64,000 nucleotides of DNA from assembly GCF_000788395.1 (NCBI RefSeq), contig NZ_CP009889.1, positions 248,001-312,000 on the forward strand, in the 5' to 3' direction. Positions 1 to 7,500 of the stretch are shown here, in pieces (position 1 is the first letter of the stretch; each line of letters starts with the position of its first letter). The notes under the pieces were generated by a model that was not told the DNA's origin, did not search any database, and worked only from the letters and a program-made list of their open reading frames with translations. Origin of the DNA: Pseudoalteromonas piratica. Its GTDB lineage: Bacteria > Pseudomonadota > Gammaproteobacteria > Enterobacterales > Alteromonadaceae. The position numbers and the translations under genes were made by a program.

Positions 1-68
1 GCGAAACCAATTAATAATGCTTTTAAAATGGTCGACTTTTTATTTGTTTTTAGTGGCTGATTACTCAT
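1..68 (-). CDS. 5' end of an unidentified gene, cut by the window edge
   Basis: Reading the minus strand from an ATG at 68 gives 22 codons with no stop before the window ends. The start reads MSNQPLKTNKKSTILKALL and then turns hydrophobic, as in a signal peptide or first membrane segment. A purine-rich stretch (AGAGAAAT) lies about 10 bases upstream. The gene starts 65 bases after the stop of the XRE-2TM gene on the same strand, so the two may be co-transcribed. Too little is visible to name a family. Confidence 0.4.
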   Translation of the reverse strand, partial: MSNQPLKTNKKSTILKALLIGF

Positions 69-133
69 TGTGATTTATTTCTCTATTTTGACCATTTAGT
101 TTCGTAAAAAAGGTGGAGACATAAAGTGACTGG

Positions 134-643
134 TTATTTCGTATCTGTGCCATTTTTGTGCTCATCACGCTCAACAATTTGAGAAAGCTTCTTTTGTTCC
201 CATTTATCACCAAATGGTTCAAATACATAAAATGCGAAACCCGCAATCATGACAGCAAATGACAAAAAAACGGCTACTAAAGAACCAAAATTTTCCCCGT
301 TATTATAGTTAGGTAACATGAAAAATATGAATACGACAGTTAGAAAAGTGCAAAAACCATAGAAATACTTAATCAATTTAACTTTTTCTTTCGCGTTTTT
401 TAATTGCTCATCAGTTACATTTTCTTGTGCAGTTTTTTGGCTTGCTTTTGCCGGCTGAGTCTCTTTATTAATTAACTCTAAAAGCTCAGATACAGTGATT
501 TCGAAAACAGCTGCCAATGACTTTAAGGTTTCGCTCCCTACTTTGTTGCCTCTTTCAACTCTTTGGATCGTTCGAACGTTTAAGCCGCTAAATTGTGCTA
601 ATTGTTCTTGTGACCAGTTTCTTTTGAGCCTGAGAGATTTCAT
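134..643 (-). CDS. XRE-family regulator with C-terminal 2TM domain
   Basis: A membrane-tethered transcription regulator is predicted, 169 aa. Residues 1-58 form a Cro/C1-type helix-turn-helix (NWSQEQLAQFSGLNVRTIQR, then the typical ERG turn). A charged linker covers roughly residues 60-90. Two hydrophobic helices lie at about 93-111 and 121-141, joined by a short polar loop, and a charged tail with GDKWEQKKL follows; this is the pattern of the 2TM domain often fused to XRE heads. Proteins of this design are thought to sense membrane or envelope state, but no ligand can be read from the sequence. Its promoter region holds repeated ACCAATTT boxes around a -10 element, which suggests autoregulation. 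A second gene starts 65 bases downstream. Confidence 0.8.
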   Translation of the reverse strand: MKSLRLKRNWSQEQLAQFSGLNVRTIQRVERGNKVGSETLKSLAAVFEITVSELLELINKETQPAKASQKTAQENVTDEQLKNAKEKVKLIKYFYGFCTFLTVVFIFFMLPNYNNGENFGSLVAVFLSFAVMIAGFAFYVFEPFGDKWEQKKLSQIVERDEHKNGTDTK

Positions 644-660
644 AGGCGATCCCTGTTTAT

Positions 661-691
661 AAAAATTGGTTACATACTATACCAAATTGGT
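661..691 (-). promoter_or_regulatory. Promoter and candidate operator of the XRE-2TM gene
   Basis: On the minus strand ACCAATTT occurs twice (691-684 and 670-663), 21 bases apart, so both copies face the same side of the helix. They bracket a -10-like TATAGT at 681-676. The upstream copy is part of the palindrome ACCAAATTGGT. This layout suits autoregulation by the encoded helix-turn-helix protein. No convincing -35 was found. Confidence 0.4.
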
Positions 692-823
692 GCTGACAGT
701 AATGACATTTACCCGACAGTTACCTGACACGGGTTCAATAGGCGCAATATAATAGTGTGATAGATGGGATTTTGAGAGGTAATCGTTTAAGAAAAAGGGG
801 TATGTCTAATGTTTATTTTTAAC

Positions 824-857
824 AAAAAACCTTTCTATTTAGCTGGATAGAAAGGTT
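824..857 (-). terminator. Rho-independent terminator of micro-peptide cassette 1
   Basis: An 11-bp stem (AACCTTTCTAT at 828-838 paired with 847-857) encloses an 8-base loop and is followed on the minus strand by six T. The stop codon of the 18-codon gene lies inside the stem. In copy 2 the second pair of the stem changes from A-T to G-C on both arms, so the structure is conserved by covariation. Confidence 0.85.
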
Positions 858-912
858 ATTTAATTTGCTTTTTGAATTTATAAATTAGCTTGTTTGTTTT
901 TGCCATAGGCAT
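856..912 (-). CDS. 18-aa cationic peptide, cassette 1 (third gene)
   Basis: The reading frame gives MPMAKTNKLIYKFKKQIK. It has seven lysines, no acidic residues, and alternating aliphatic and aromatic residues. AAGGAAAT stands right before the first ATG, and a second in-frame ATG follows two codons later at 906. It begins 27 bases after the stop of the 44-aa gene and ends inside the terminator stem. Copy 2 (2965-3021) keeps the frame, the ribosome site and 17 of 18 residues although the flanking spacer has diverged, which argues that it is translated. The composition would fit a membrane-active or RNA-binding peptide, but I do not recognise the family and assign no function. Confidence 0.6.
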   Translation of the reverse strand: MPMAKTNKLIYKFKKQIK

Positions 913-939
913 ATTTCCTTAAGTTTTGTTTAATTCATC

Positions 940-1074
940 TTACTTAAATAATAAGTAACTACCACCTACAGCAACACCTGTTACAATTGCAGCTGTCATA
1001 CCTGCGGTTACTAAACCAACTACCACAAAAGCTGTTAATGCAGCGGTCATTACAATATCAAATACGTTGCTCAT
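940..1074 (-). CDS. 44-aa hydrophobic glycine-rich peptide, cassette 1 (second gene)
   Basis: The product starts MSNVFDIVMTAALTAF and continues with VVVGLVTAGMTAA, a GVAVGGSY segment and a terminal LLFK. Almost the whole chain is hydrophobic, with one Asp near the start and one Lys at the end, so a membrane location is very likely. Glycines at intervals could allow tight helix packing. A good ribosome site (CGGAG) lies 8 bases before the ATG. The peptide is a clear paralogue of the 46-aa product of the gene 25 bases upstream; both share SN..DI.M, LT.FVV.GLVTAGMT.AI and GG.Y.L.K. The amino-acid sequence is identical in copy 2 at 3041-3175. No known bacteriocin leader or toxin family is recognisable. 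Confidence 0.75.
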   Translation of the reverse strand: MSNVFDIVMTAALTAFVVVGLVTAGMTAAIVTGVAVGGSYLLFK

Positions 1075-1099
1075 TTTTTATCTCCGATGCGAATTACGA

Positions 1100-1240
1100 T
1101 TATTTAGTTAACATGTATGTGCCGCCAATTGCTGCACCTGCCATAATTGCCGTTGTCATACCAGCAGTTACAAGGCCTGCTACTACAAATGTTGTTAAAC
1201 CAGCTGCCATTAAAATGTCGATTGCATTTGATGTATTCAT
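1100..1240 (-). CDS. 46-aa hydrophobic peptide, cassette 1 (first gene)
   Basis: This is the first gene of the cassette. The product begins MNTSNAIDILMAAG and runs through a hydrophobic core (TTFVVAGLVTAGMTTAIMAG) to AAIGGTYMLTK. It is nearly uncharged and long enough for one or two membrane passes. AGGAAA precedes the ATG by about 8 bases. It is paralogous to the 44-aa gene that follows 25 bases downstream, so the pair arose by tandem duplication before the whole cassette was copied. In copy 2 it differs by D8E and G14S only, both conservative. Candidate roles include a two-peptide bacteriocin-like pair, a membrane stress peptide or a holin-like pore; nothing here decides between them. Confidence 0.75.
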   Translation of the reverse strand: MNTSNAIDILMAAGLTTFVVAGLVTAGMTTAIMAGAAIGGTYMLTK

Positions 1241-1288
1241 TGTTCAATTTCCTATTTAAGTGTGAGTAAATCATCTTGCTTGAGTTAA

Positions 1289-1355
1289 ATAATAGGCAAT
1301 TGAAATGGGGTTTCCTGTGCTTTGTGGTGTTTGGCGAAACGCGGTGATATTTGGT
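1289..1355 (-). promoter_or_regulatory. Promoter region of micro-peptide cassette 1 with two 13-bp direct repeats
   Basis: On the minus strand two boxes, ACCAAATATCACC (1355-1343) and GCCAAACACCACA (1335-1323), stand exactly 20 bases apart, about two helical turns. A TATTAT -10 element follows at 1294-1289, 28 bases after the second box. The same boxes, spacing and -10 recur upstream of cassette 2. There is no clear -35 hexamer, which suggests activation by a protein bound to the repeats. Apart from this, the stretch 1241-1576 between the cassette and the hydrolase gene shows no gene. Confidence 0.55.
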
Positions 1356-1576
1356 TTTATTTGGTGATGAATGTTTTTGGAGTTATAAAATGATTACCTT
1401 GATTTAAGAGACTTACTCGTTTGAATAAGGTGTTTCATTTAAATCAATAATTGGCAAATTTTAGTTTCAAGTTGAGGTTATAAAGACTTATTTCTTGATT
1501 AGCTAACAAAAAGAAAATATTGAACTTTTTTTGTTTGCCTAGTTCCTAGTATGAAAACATGCAAAAGGATAAAACC

Positions 1577-2422
1577 ATGAAAAAAACAATAATGACAATG
1601 GCAGTTGCACTGGTGTTAGGTGGTTGCACCGCTACGATAAAAGAATCCCGTTTTATTCAACAAGATGACAAAGTTGAATTCTATACTCAGTCTTTCATCA
1701 CTGATTTAGATAAACGCACACCTAACCATCAAGTGATTCAAATCAGCATGCAAGCTGATAATGAAGCACTTACACTCAATGGCTTACACCTTGATCACCC
1801 CAGTACAAGCAATACCATTTTATATATTCCAGGCAATGGCATGAGTGTCGAGAAAGCAGCTAAAAAAGCACTGATAGAATTGGCTGAATATGGCAGTGAT
1901 ATTGTGATATTTGACCGTCGAGGTTTAGGTGCGAGTGACGGTAAAGCAACGATTGCTAACCTAATAAGTGATGCTAATTTAAGCTTTGATTATGCTAAAA
2001 ACACACTAAAAGCCGAAAAAGTAATTGTTCATGGTTATTCGTTAGGCAGTTTTGTTGCTGCACAAGTTGCGAAGAATAAGACAATAGATGGTTTGGTGAT
2101 GCAAGGTTCGGCCACTAATGTCGATGATTGGATTGATGAAGCAATGCCTTGGTATTCAAAAGTATTTGTAAACGTAGACGTTGATGATGCGTTTTATAAG
2201 GTTGATAATCGTCAAGTTGTTAGTGAGGACTATAGCGGCCCACTACTTGTCATAGGGGGTGGAAAAGACAAACAAACCCCAGCTGTATTATCGCAAAAGC
2301 TTTTTGATGCGAGCAATAGTGAAATTAAACAGTTAGTGATTGCTGAAGAAGCAAATCATGGCCAAATGTTTGATAATAATAAGGTTAAAATGGCCTATAG
2401 TGGTTTTATCTCTGCGCTTTAA
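1577..2422 (+). CDS. Alpha/beta-hydrolase lipoprotein
   Basis: A lipid-anchored serine hydrolase of unknown substrate, 281 aa. I chose the ATG at 1577 because AAAGGAT lies before it and it gives a clean lipoprotein signal (MKKTIMTMAVALVLGGC, acylated Cys17); an in-frame ATG at 1559 would add six residues. The fold markers are PGNG (likely oxyanion-hole region), the nucleophile elbow GYSLG with Ser155, a candidate acid Asp231 in GGGKDKQTP, and His261 in EANHGQMF. FDRRGLGASDG before the nucleophile is typical of esterase-like members. It lies between the two micro-peptide cassettes but on the opposite strand. A link to the peptides, for example immunity or processing, is only a guess from position. 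Confidence 0.8.
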   Translation: MKKTIMTMAVALVLGGCTATIKESRFIQQDDKVEFYTQSFITDLDKRTPNHQVIQISMQADNEALTLNGLHLDHPSTSNTILYIPGNGMSVEKAAKKALIELAEYGSDIVIFDRRGLGASDGKATIANLISDANLSFDYAKNTLKAEKVIVHGYSLGSFVAAQVAKNKTIDGLVMQGSATNVDDWIDEAMPWYSKVFVNVDVDDAFYKVDNRQVVSEDYSGPLLVIGGGKDKQTPAVLSQKLFDASNSEIKQLVIAEEANHGQMFDNNKVKMAYSGFISAL

Positions 2423-2467
2423 ATCGCTTTTGTATGTCAGAGTTATGTGACTCTGGCATGCTCGCTT

Positions 2468-2823
2468 TTAATAGAATTCCATCAGTTCATGAACAATACC
2501 TGAGGGATCTTTGAAAGCAGAATAACGCCCCCACTTATTTTCATTAGGGGTGGTATGCACAAATTCCACGCCTTGATGTTTAAGCTTTTCAATATCAGAA
2601 TCTAAATTTTGCACATTAAATATCAATGTTGAATTTGCATTGACCCCATGATCATACTCAACAGCATGATATCCGCCTTCAAACATCAAAATGATATGGT
2701 CACCAAACTTAAATTTGATTGCAGTCTCAAGCTCTCGGATATTTCAAGACCAAGTATGTTTTCGTAAAAGTTTTTTGAAATTTTTAGGTCGTTAACGACT
2801 AATAATGTTGCCAACTTCACCAT
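2468..2823 (-). pseudogene. Frameshifted VOC (glyoxalase/bleomycin-resistance-like) protein
   Basis: From the ATG at 2823 the frame reads MVKLATLLVVNDLKISKNFY and on to GLEIS, a typical VOC-domain start. It then runs out of frame near 2735 and stops. Moving one frame restores RELETAIKFKFGDHIILMFEGG and continues to GRYSAFKDPSGIVHELMEF, the usual VOC C-terminus, ending at 2468. The whole unit is 356 bases, one short of 119 codons, which fits loss of a single base near 2735-2745. The intact protein would be about 118 aa, normal for a one-module VOC dimer subunit. A sequencing error would look the same. Confidence 0.75.
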
Positions 2824-2930
2824 TTATAGCGCTCTATTTTTTTAATTGTGTGGTTAGGTTACAGCTTAATAAATTAAGTGAACTTTATATGAACATCTTG
2901 ATGTTAATTTATTGTTCTGTCGTTTGAAAA

Positions 2931-2966
2931 CAAAAAAGCCTTTCTATTTAATTGGATAGAAAGGCT
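2931..2966 (-). terminator. Rho-independent terminator of micro-peptide cassette 2
   Basis: An 11-bp stem (AGCCTTTCTAT at 2937-2947 paired with 2956-2966) with an 8-base loop is followed on the minus strand by a T run. It matches the copy-1 terminator except for a paired A-T to G-C change. That same change turns the stop codon of the overlapping peptide gene from TAA to TAG. Confidence 0.85.
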
Positions 2967-3021
2967 ATTTAGTTTGCTTTTTGAATTTATAAATTAGCTT
3001 GTTTGTTTTTGCCATAGGCAT
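2965..3021 (-). CDS. 18-aa cationic peptide, cassette 2
   Basis: The product is MPMAKTNKLIYKFKKQTK, differing from the copy-1 peptide only at residue 17 (Thr for Ile). AGGAAAT precedes the first ATG as in copy 1. The stop is TAG rather than TAA because the stop overlaps the terminator stem, where a compensated base-pair change occurred. The spacer after the 44-aa gene is 19 bases here against 27 in copy 1 and is not alignable, yet the frame and ribosome site are intact, which supports a real gene. Confidence 0.6.
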   Translation of the reverse strand: MPMAKTNKLIYKFKKQTK

Positions 3022-3040
3022 ATTTCCTAATAGTGCGAAT

Positions 3041-3175
3041 TTATTTAAAAAGTAAGTAACTACCACCTACGGCTACACCTGTTACAATTGCAGCTGTCAT
3101 ACCTGCGGTTACTAAACCAACTACCACAAAAGCTGTTAATGCAGCGGTCATTACAATATCAAATACGTTGCTCAT
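3041..3175 (-). CDS. 44-aa hydrophobic peptide, cassette 2
   Basis: The amino-acid sequence is identical to the product at 940-1074, with a few synonymous changes near the 3' end (for example in the GVAVGG codons and the Leu-Leu codons). The ribosome site and the 25-base spacing from the preceding gene are the same. Identity of the peptide with only silent changes points to purifying selection or very recent conversion. Its role is unknown; see copy 1 for composition. Confidence 0.75.
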   Translation of the reverse strand: MSNVFDIVMTAALTAFVVVGLVTAGMTAAIVTGVAVGGSYLLFK

Positions 3176-3200
3176 TTTTTATCTCCGATGCGAATTACGA

Positions 3201-3341
3201 TTATTTAGTTAACATGTATGTGCCGCCAATTGCTGCACCCGCCATAATTGCCGTTGTCATACCAGCAGTTACAAGGCCTGCTACTACAAATGTTGTTAAA
3301 CTAGCTGCCATTAAAATCTCAATTGCGTTTGATGTATTCAT
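3201..3341 (-). CDS. 46-aa hydrophobic peptide, cassette 2
   Basis: The product starts MNTSNAIEILMAAS and is otherwise identical to the copy-1 peptide (Glu8 for Asp, Ser14 for Gly). The ATG at 3341 follows the same AGGAAA site as in copy 1. A frame extending further upstream exists only because the inserted MITE-like element adds readable sequence, and it is not used here. The insertion leaves the ribosome site intact but separates it from the promoter. Confidence 0.75.
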   Translation of the reverse strand: MNTSNAIEILMAASLTTFVVAGLVTAGMTTAIMAGAAIGGTYMLTK

Positions 3342-3359
3342 TTTCAATTTCCTATTTAA

Positions 3360-3519
3360 TACCAATTCACTTAAGTAGCTGATCATCCTAGCGGACTAAA
3401 TATCATGCTAACTGCGTTAAAATTTATCAATGTAGAACAACTACATAAGAAAAATTCCGCCTTGTTACCATTTCATTTATCCAGCGCTATCACTGCTCAC
3501 ATACTTAACAGAATTGGTA
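3360..3519. mobile_element. MITE-like element, about 160 bp, in the leader of cassette 2
   Basis: The ends are inverted repeats: TACCAATTCACTTAAGTA at the left and, as reverse complement of the right end, TACCAATTCTGTTAAGTA (16 of 18 match). TAA stands on both sides (3357-3359 and 3520-3522) as a 3-bp target duplication. Copy 1 of the cassette has the uninterrupted sequence CCTATTTAAGTG at the same place, so the empty site is preserved. The element has no reading frame of useful length and must be moved in trans. Confidence 0.8.
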
Positions 3520-3551
3520 TAAGTTTGAGTAAAGCGTGTTGCTTGAGTTAA

Positions 3552-3618
3552 ATAATAGGCAATTGAGGATAGTATTCTTTTGCTTTGTGATGTTTGGTCA
3601 ATCTCGGTGATATTTGGT
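3552..3618 (-). promoter_or_regulatory. Promoter region of micro-peptide cassette 2 with two 13-bp direct repeats
   Basis: On the minus strand ACCAAATATCACC (3618-3606) and ACCAAACATCACA (3598-3586) are 20 bases apart, followed by TATTAT at 3557-3552 after 28 bases, exactly as in copy 1. The sequence between the boxes differs between copies while the boxes are kept. A transcript from here would carry the MITE-like element in its leader. Confidence 0.55.
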
Positions 3619-3679
3619 TTTATGGAGTGATGAATGAATTGTGTTATTGACGAAAGGGTGATTTTCAGGTTGTATAAAC

Positions 3680-3709
3680 AAAAAGCCGATGCAGGTGCAT
3701 CGGCTTTTT
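3680..3709 (-). terminator. Terminator after the lipoprotein gene at 3729
   Basis: A near-perfect hairpin (AAAAGCCGATGCA at 3681-3693 paired with 3696-3708) with A and T runs at both ends can terminate in either direction. On the minus strand it lies about 20 bases after the stop of the lipoprotein gene. Confidence 0.8.
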
Positions 3710-3728
3710 AAGCGTTGATTCTGCGGCT

Positions 3729-4400
3729 TTACTCTTCCACTAGGACTTGTTTACCATCGCTATTTACAACCAGCAAGTAAGACTCGCCAAAGTCACCGGT
3801 GCACAAATCAATTGCGCGGCCATTAATGGTTAAATCAAGGGCGCAATTATCGAGAGTTAAAAAGTCAGATACTTTACCGCGCTCAGTGGTCATCACTTGG
3901 CTGCCTTTTAATGTCACTGGATACACGCCGTTTGCGAAAATACGCACGTTGAAAGTATTGGCGTTATCGCGCTCTTTTTTCTCAAGCAGGGAAAGGTGTT
4001 TCTCCACACCATTTTGCCAAGCAATTACCCAATACTCATCATCGTCACTTAAGTTGGTGTGCATTTTAACTTCATTACTATTACTCATAGCGCCGCGCAT
4101 ACCAATATTAACTTGATTCATTACTGCTGGGTAATCATAGTCGTATTCACTGGAGTAGCCATTCACTTGTATATTACCTGCCACTCGATTTTTACTATCA
4201 AATAACCCACTTGAGCCTGTGGTTAAGCTGCGCTTTTGTAAGTGAAAATCAAGGCTATAATCCATGGCATTTACAAATGAAAACTCAGCTTCATGGGTTA
4301 ATGCATTATCTAAATCATCCGTTATAGAATCACTGCAGCCAACTGTCGCTAAGCTCAATACACTTGCAACAAATACTGCCTTCCCTGCTTTTTTATTCAT
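3729..4400 (-). CDS. Hypothetical lipoprotein
   Basis: A 223-aa exported protein with a lipoprotein signal (positively charged start, hydrophobic core, acylated Cys22 in ATVGC followed by SDS). The mature part is polar and predicted beta-rich, with four cysteines besides the lipidated one absent from most of the chain except near the end (DNCALDL and IDLCTGDF), which could form a disulfide. I recognise no domain. It stands alone between terminators, upstream of nothing on the same strand that it obviously serves. The downstream neighbour in map order is the czc efflux operon, but that ends in its own terminator, so they are probably separate units. Confidence 0.65.
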   Translation of the reverse strand: MNKKAGKAVFVASVLSLATVGCSDSITDDLDNALTHEAEFSFVNAMDYSLDFHLQKRSLTTGSSGLFDSKNRVAGNIQVNGYSSEYDYDYPAVMNQVNIGMRGAMSNSNEVKMHTNLSDDDEYWVIAWQNGVEKHLSLLEKKERDNANTFNVRIFANGVYPVTLKGSQVMTTERGKVSDFLTLDNCALDLTINGRAIDLCTGDFGESYLLVVNSDGKQVLVEE

Positions 4401-4551
4401 AATTTGCCTAATCTCAATCTAGCCCAAAAAAACTAGTGCGATAATAACATAGTACTAGTTTAAAAAGCGTGAAGATGGCAATAAACTCGCTACTCTTGTG
4501 TAAGAAAGTATTTAAGTTTATTACAGTTCCTTACGTTTATTGGCTAGGCGA

Positions 4552-4575
4552 AAAGATGCCCTCAATAGAGGGCAT
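4552..4575 (-). terminator. Terminator of the czcCBA operon
   Basis: A perfect 8-bp stem (ATGCCCTC at 4556-4563, GAGGGCAT at 4568-4575) with an AATA loop is followed on the minus strand by CTTTTC. It lies 14 bases after the czcA stop. Confidence 0.7.
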
Positions 4576-4588
4576 AGCATACTTATAG

Positions 4589-7500
4589 TCAGTCCTTGTT
4601 ATGCAAAATGCGATAAAGTGCTGGCAAAACAAAAAGTGTTAGCAAGGTGGATGAAATAACCCCGCCAATAACCACAGTCGCAAGCGGTCTTTGCACTTCT
4701 GAGCCAATGCCGGTATTTAGTGCCATTGGAATAAAGCCAAGTGAGGCAACAAGGGCGGTGGTAAGTACTGGGCGCAATCGCGTTAGTGCCCCGGTAATAA
4801 TGGCGTCATTTAAGCCAAGCTTATTTGCTCTTAACTCACGAATAAACGACACCATTACTAAGCCATTTAAAATCGCAATACCAGAGAGGGCAATAAAGCC
4901 AACAGCAGCCGAAATTGAAAACGGAATATCACGCAGGAATAGCGCGAAAATACCGCCCGTAAGTGCCAATGGCACACCGCTGAAGATAATCATTGAATCT
5001 TTAAATGAGCCAAGGGCGATTAACAACAACGCCACAATAATCGCTAAAGTTAACGGTACAACTAAGGTTAAACGCTTGGTTGCTGATTGCAGTTTTTGGT
5101 AAGTACCGCCGTATTCTATCCAGTAACCTGCTGGAATATCTGCATTTTGTTCAATCGCCATTTGCACATCTTTTACAAATCCACCTAAATCGCGGCCACG
5201 CACATTGGCTGTTACCACAATGCGGCGTTTGCCATTTTCACGGTTAACCTGATTTGCTGAGTTTACCTTTTCAATGCTTGCTACTTCTGATAGCGGCACA
5301 TAATCGCCATTGGCTAAGGTAATGGGTAGGTGTTTAAGATTATCGATATCACGGCGTTTATCATCGGGTAAACGCACAACTATATCAAAACGGCGATCGC
5401 CTTGATAAAACTTACCAACATCCACGCCACCCATGCTAATGGCAATTTGCTGTTGTAAATCGGCCTTGGTTAAAGCATAACGCGCTAACATCTGATCAAT
5501 TGGATTGATGGTTAAAATGGGCAAGCCTTTAATTTTTTCAACTTGCACATCGCGAATCCCAGCAACGTTTTCAATTGCACTTTCAATGCGCTTACCAACA
5601 ATTGCAAGGGTATCAAAATCATCGCCAAAAACCTTAATCGCAAGCTCTGAACGCACACCCGAGAGCAGTTCGTTAAAGCGCATTTGAATCGGTTGCAAAA
5701 ACTCATAACGATTACCTGGAATGGTTTCAACTAGTTGCTCAAGCTCAGCTACCAGTTGGGTTTTTGGCTTGGCTGGGTTTGGCCATTCAGCACGCGGTTT
5801 TAGCATAATAAACACATCCGCAACGCTTGGTGGCATAGGATCGGTGGCCACATCAGGAGTACCAATCTTTGAAAATACACTTAATACTTCGGCTTTTTCA
5901 GCAATTTTTTGCTCTAGTAGTTCTTGCATTTTAATCGACTGAGTAAGTGAAGTGCCCGGTATGCGCATGGCATGCATGGCAATATCACCTTCATCTAAAT
6001 TAGGCACAAATTCACTGCCGAGTTTGGTACTCATAACGCCAGCAAATGCCATTAGCGCAATGGCTACAGCAACAACTAACCAGCGCATTTTTAACACAAA
6101 GGTTAAGATTGGCTGATAAAGCGCAGTGCTTGCTTTCATTACGATATTTTCTTTTTCTTGTACCGGCTTTTTAAATAACAGAGCAATGCAAGCAGGTACA
6201 AACGTAATTGATAAAACCATGGCACTCACTAGTGCAATTACCACTGTCATTGCCATCGGATGGAACATTTTGCCTTCCACGCCGGTTAGGGCAAAAATCG
6301 GTAAATACACTGCGGTAATAATAAACACACCAAACAGGGCAGGGCGGATCACTTCACGGGTGGCATCAAATACCAAGGCCAAACGCTCGTTTAATGGCAA
6401 GGGCTGCGCTTTGTTTTGACTATTATGAGCTTGGCTTAAGCGGCGCATACAGTTTTCTACGATAATAATTGCGCCATCAACCAGTAGGCCAAAATCGAGC
6501 GCGCCTAAACTCATTAAGTTAGCGCTTACTTTAGTTTGTACCATACCTGTAATGGTCATTAACATGGCAAATGGGATCACCATCGCGGTGATAAGCGCCG
6601 CTCTAAAATTACCGAGTAATAAAAACAAAATCACAATGACCAGCAGTGCGCCTTCAAGCAAATTGGTTTTAACGGTATCGAGGGTCTTATTCACCAGTTT
6701 TGTGCGATCGTACGCAGGGTTAATCACCACCCCTTGCGGTAAACTTTTACTTATTTCTGTTAAGCGTTCGCCTACCTCTTTTGCCACTTTTTGACTGTTT
6801 TCACCAATTAACATAAAGACGGTACTGAGCACCACTTCATGGCCATTTTGTGTTGCAGCACCTGAGCGTAGCTCTTTACCTTCAATCACATCGGCAACAT
6901 CTTTAATGTGGATCACCGCACCTTGCAAATTAGTGACGGGTACATTTTCAAGCTGGGCTAAATCGCTTAATTGTCCAGGAATACGCACTAGCCACTGCGA
7001 ACCATCACGTTCAATAAAACCCGCCCCTCGGTTTTGGTTATGGCTGCCAATAGCTTCAATTACATCTTGTTGTGATATGCCAAATGCCAACAGTTTTTCA
7101 GGTTTTATGGCGATTTGAATTTCGCGCTCAAAGCCGCCAATGGGGTTTACTTCAACAACGCCCTCTACTTGTACAAGTTGTGGGCGAATGATCCAGTCGT
7201 GCACGGTGCGTAAATCGGTTGCGGTGATTGGGCTGCCATCGGGGTTAGTGGCACCTGGCAATGCATCAACCGTAAACATAAATATTTCCCCCAGCCCTGT
7301 TGAAATCGGGCCAAGCTCTGGCTCTACGCCAAAAGGCAATTCTGATTTTGCCGAAACCAAACGCTCATTTACTAATTGGCGGGCAAAATAGATATCGGTG
7401 TCATCACTGAATATGGCAACCACTTGTGATAAACCATAGCGTGAAATAGAACGTGTGTAACTTAAGTTGGGCACGCCTGCCAGTGCGGTTTCAAGCACGT

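Larger units (their letters stand above)
821..1360 (-). repeat. Duplicated micro-peptide cassette, copy 1
   Basis: This segment holds a regulatory region, three tiny genes and a terminator, and recurs at 2931-3620 in the same orientation. The two larger genes and their spacer are almost identical between copies: about 300 bases differ at roughly ten positions and long tracts are perfect. The copies are about 2.1 kb apart and flank a hydrolase gene and a broken VOC gene. No transposase or integrase is associated. Confidence 0.8.
2931..3620 (-). repeat. Duplicated micro-peptide cassette, copy 2
   Basis: This is the second copy of the segment at 821-1360, in the same orientation: terminator, 18-, 44- and 46-codon genes, leader, -10 and direct repeats. 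It is longer only because a 160-bp MITE-like element interrupts the leader. The spacer before the 18-codon gene has diverged while the genes have not. Confidence 0.8.

Noticed and set aside
1100..1240. Double-glycine bacteriocin leader in the hydrophobic peptides
   Set aside because: The GG lies near the C-terminus within the hydrophobic part, not after an amphipathic leader, and no peptidase-transporter gene is nearby.
987..1259. A 90-codon plus-strand frame across the micro-peptide genes, repeated at 3088-3378
   Set aside because: It is antisense to the two peptide genes, which have good ribosome sites, a terminator and coherent changes in their own frames. The plus frame has no ribosome site.
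3201..3386. A 61-aa form of the first cassette-2 peptide
   Set aside because: The extra 15 residues come from the inserted MITE-like element and are absent from copy 1; the conserved ribosome site serves the ATG at 3341.
4647..7391. Several long plus-strand frames opposite czcA
   Set aside because: They are antisense shadows of a strongly conserved transporter gene; composition is unusual and there are no ribosome sites.
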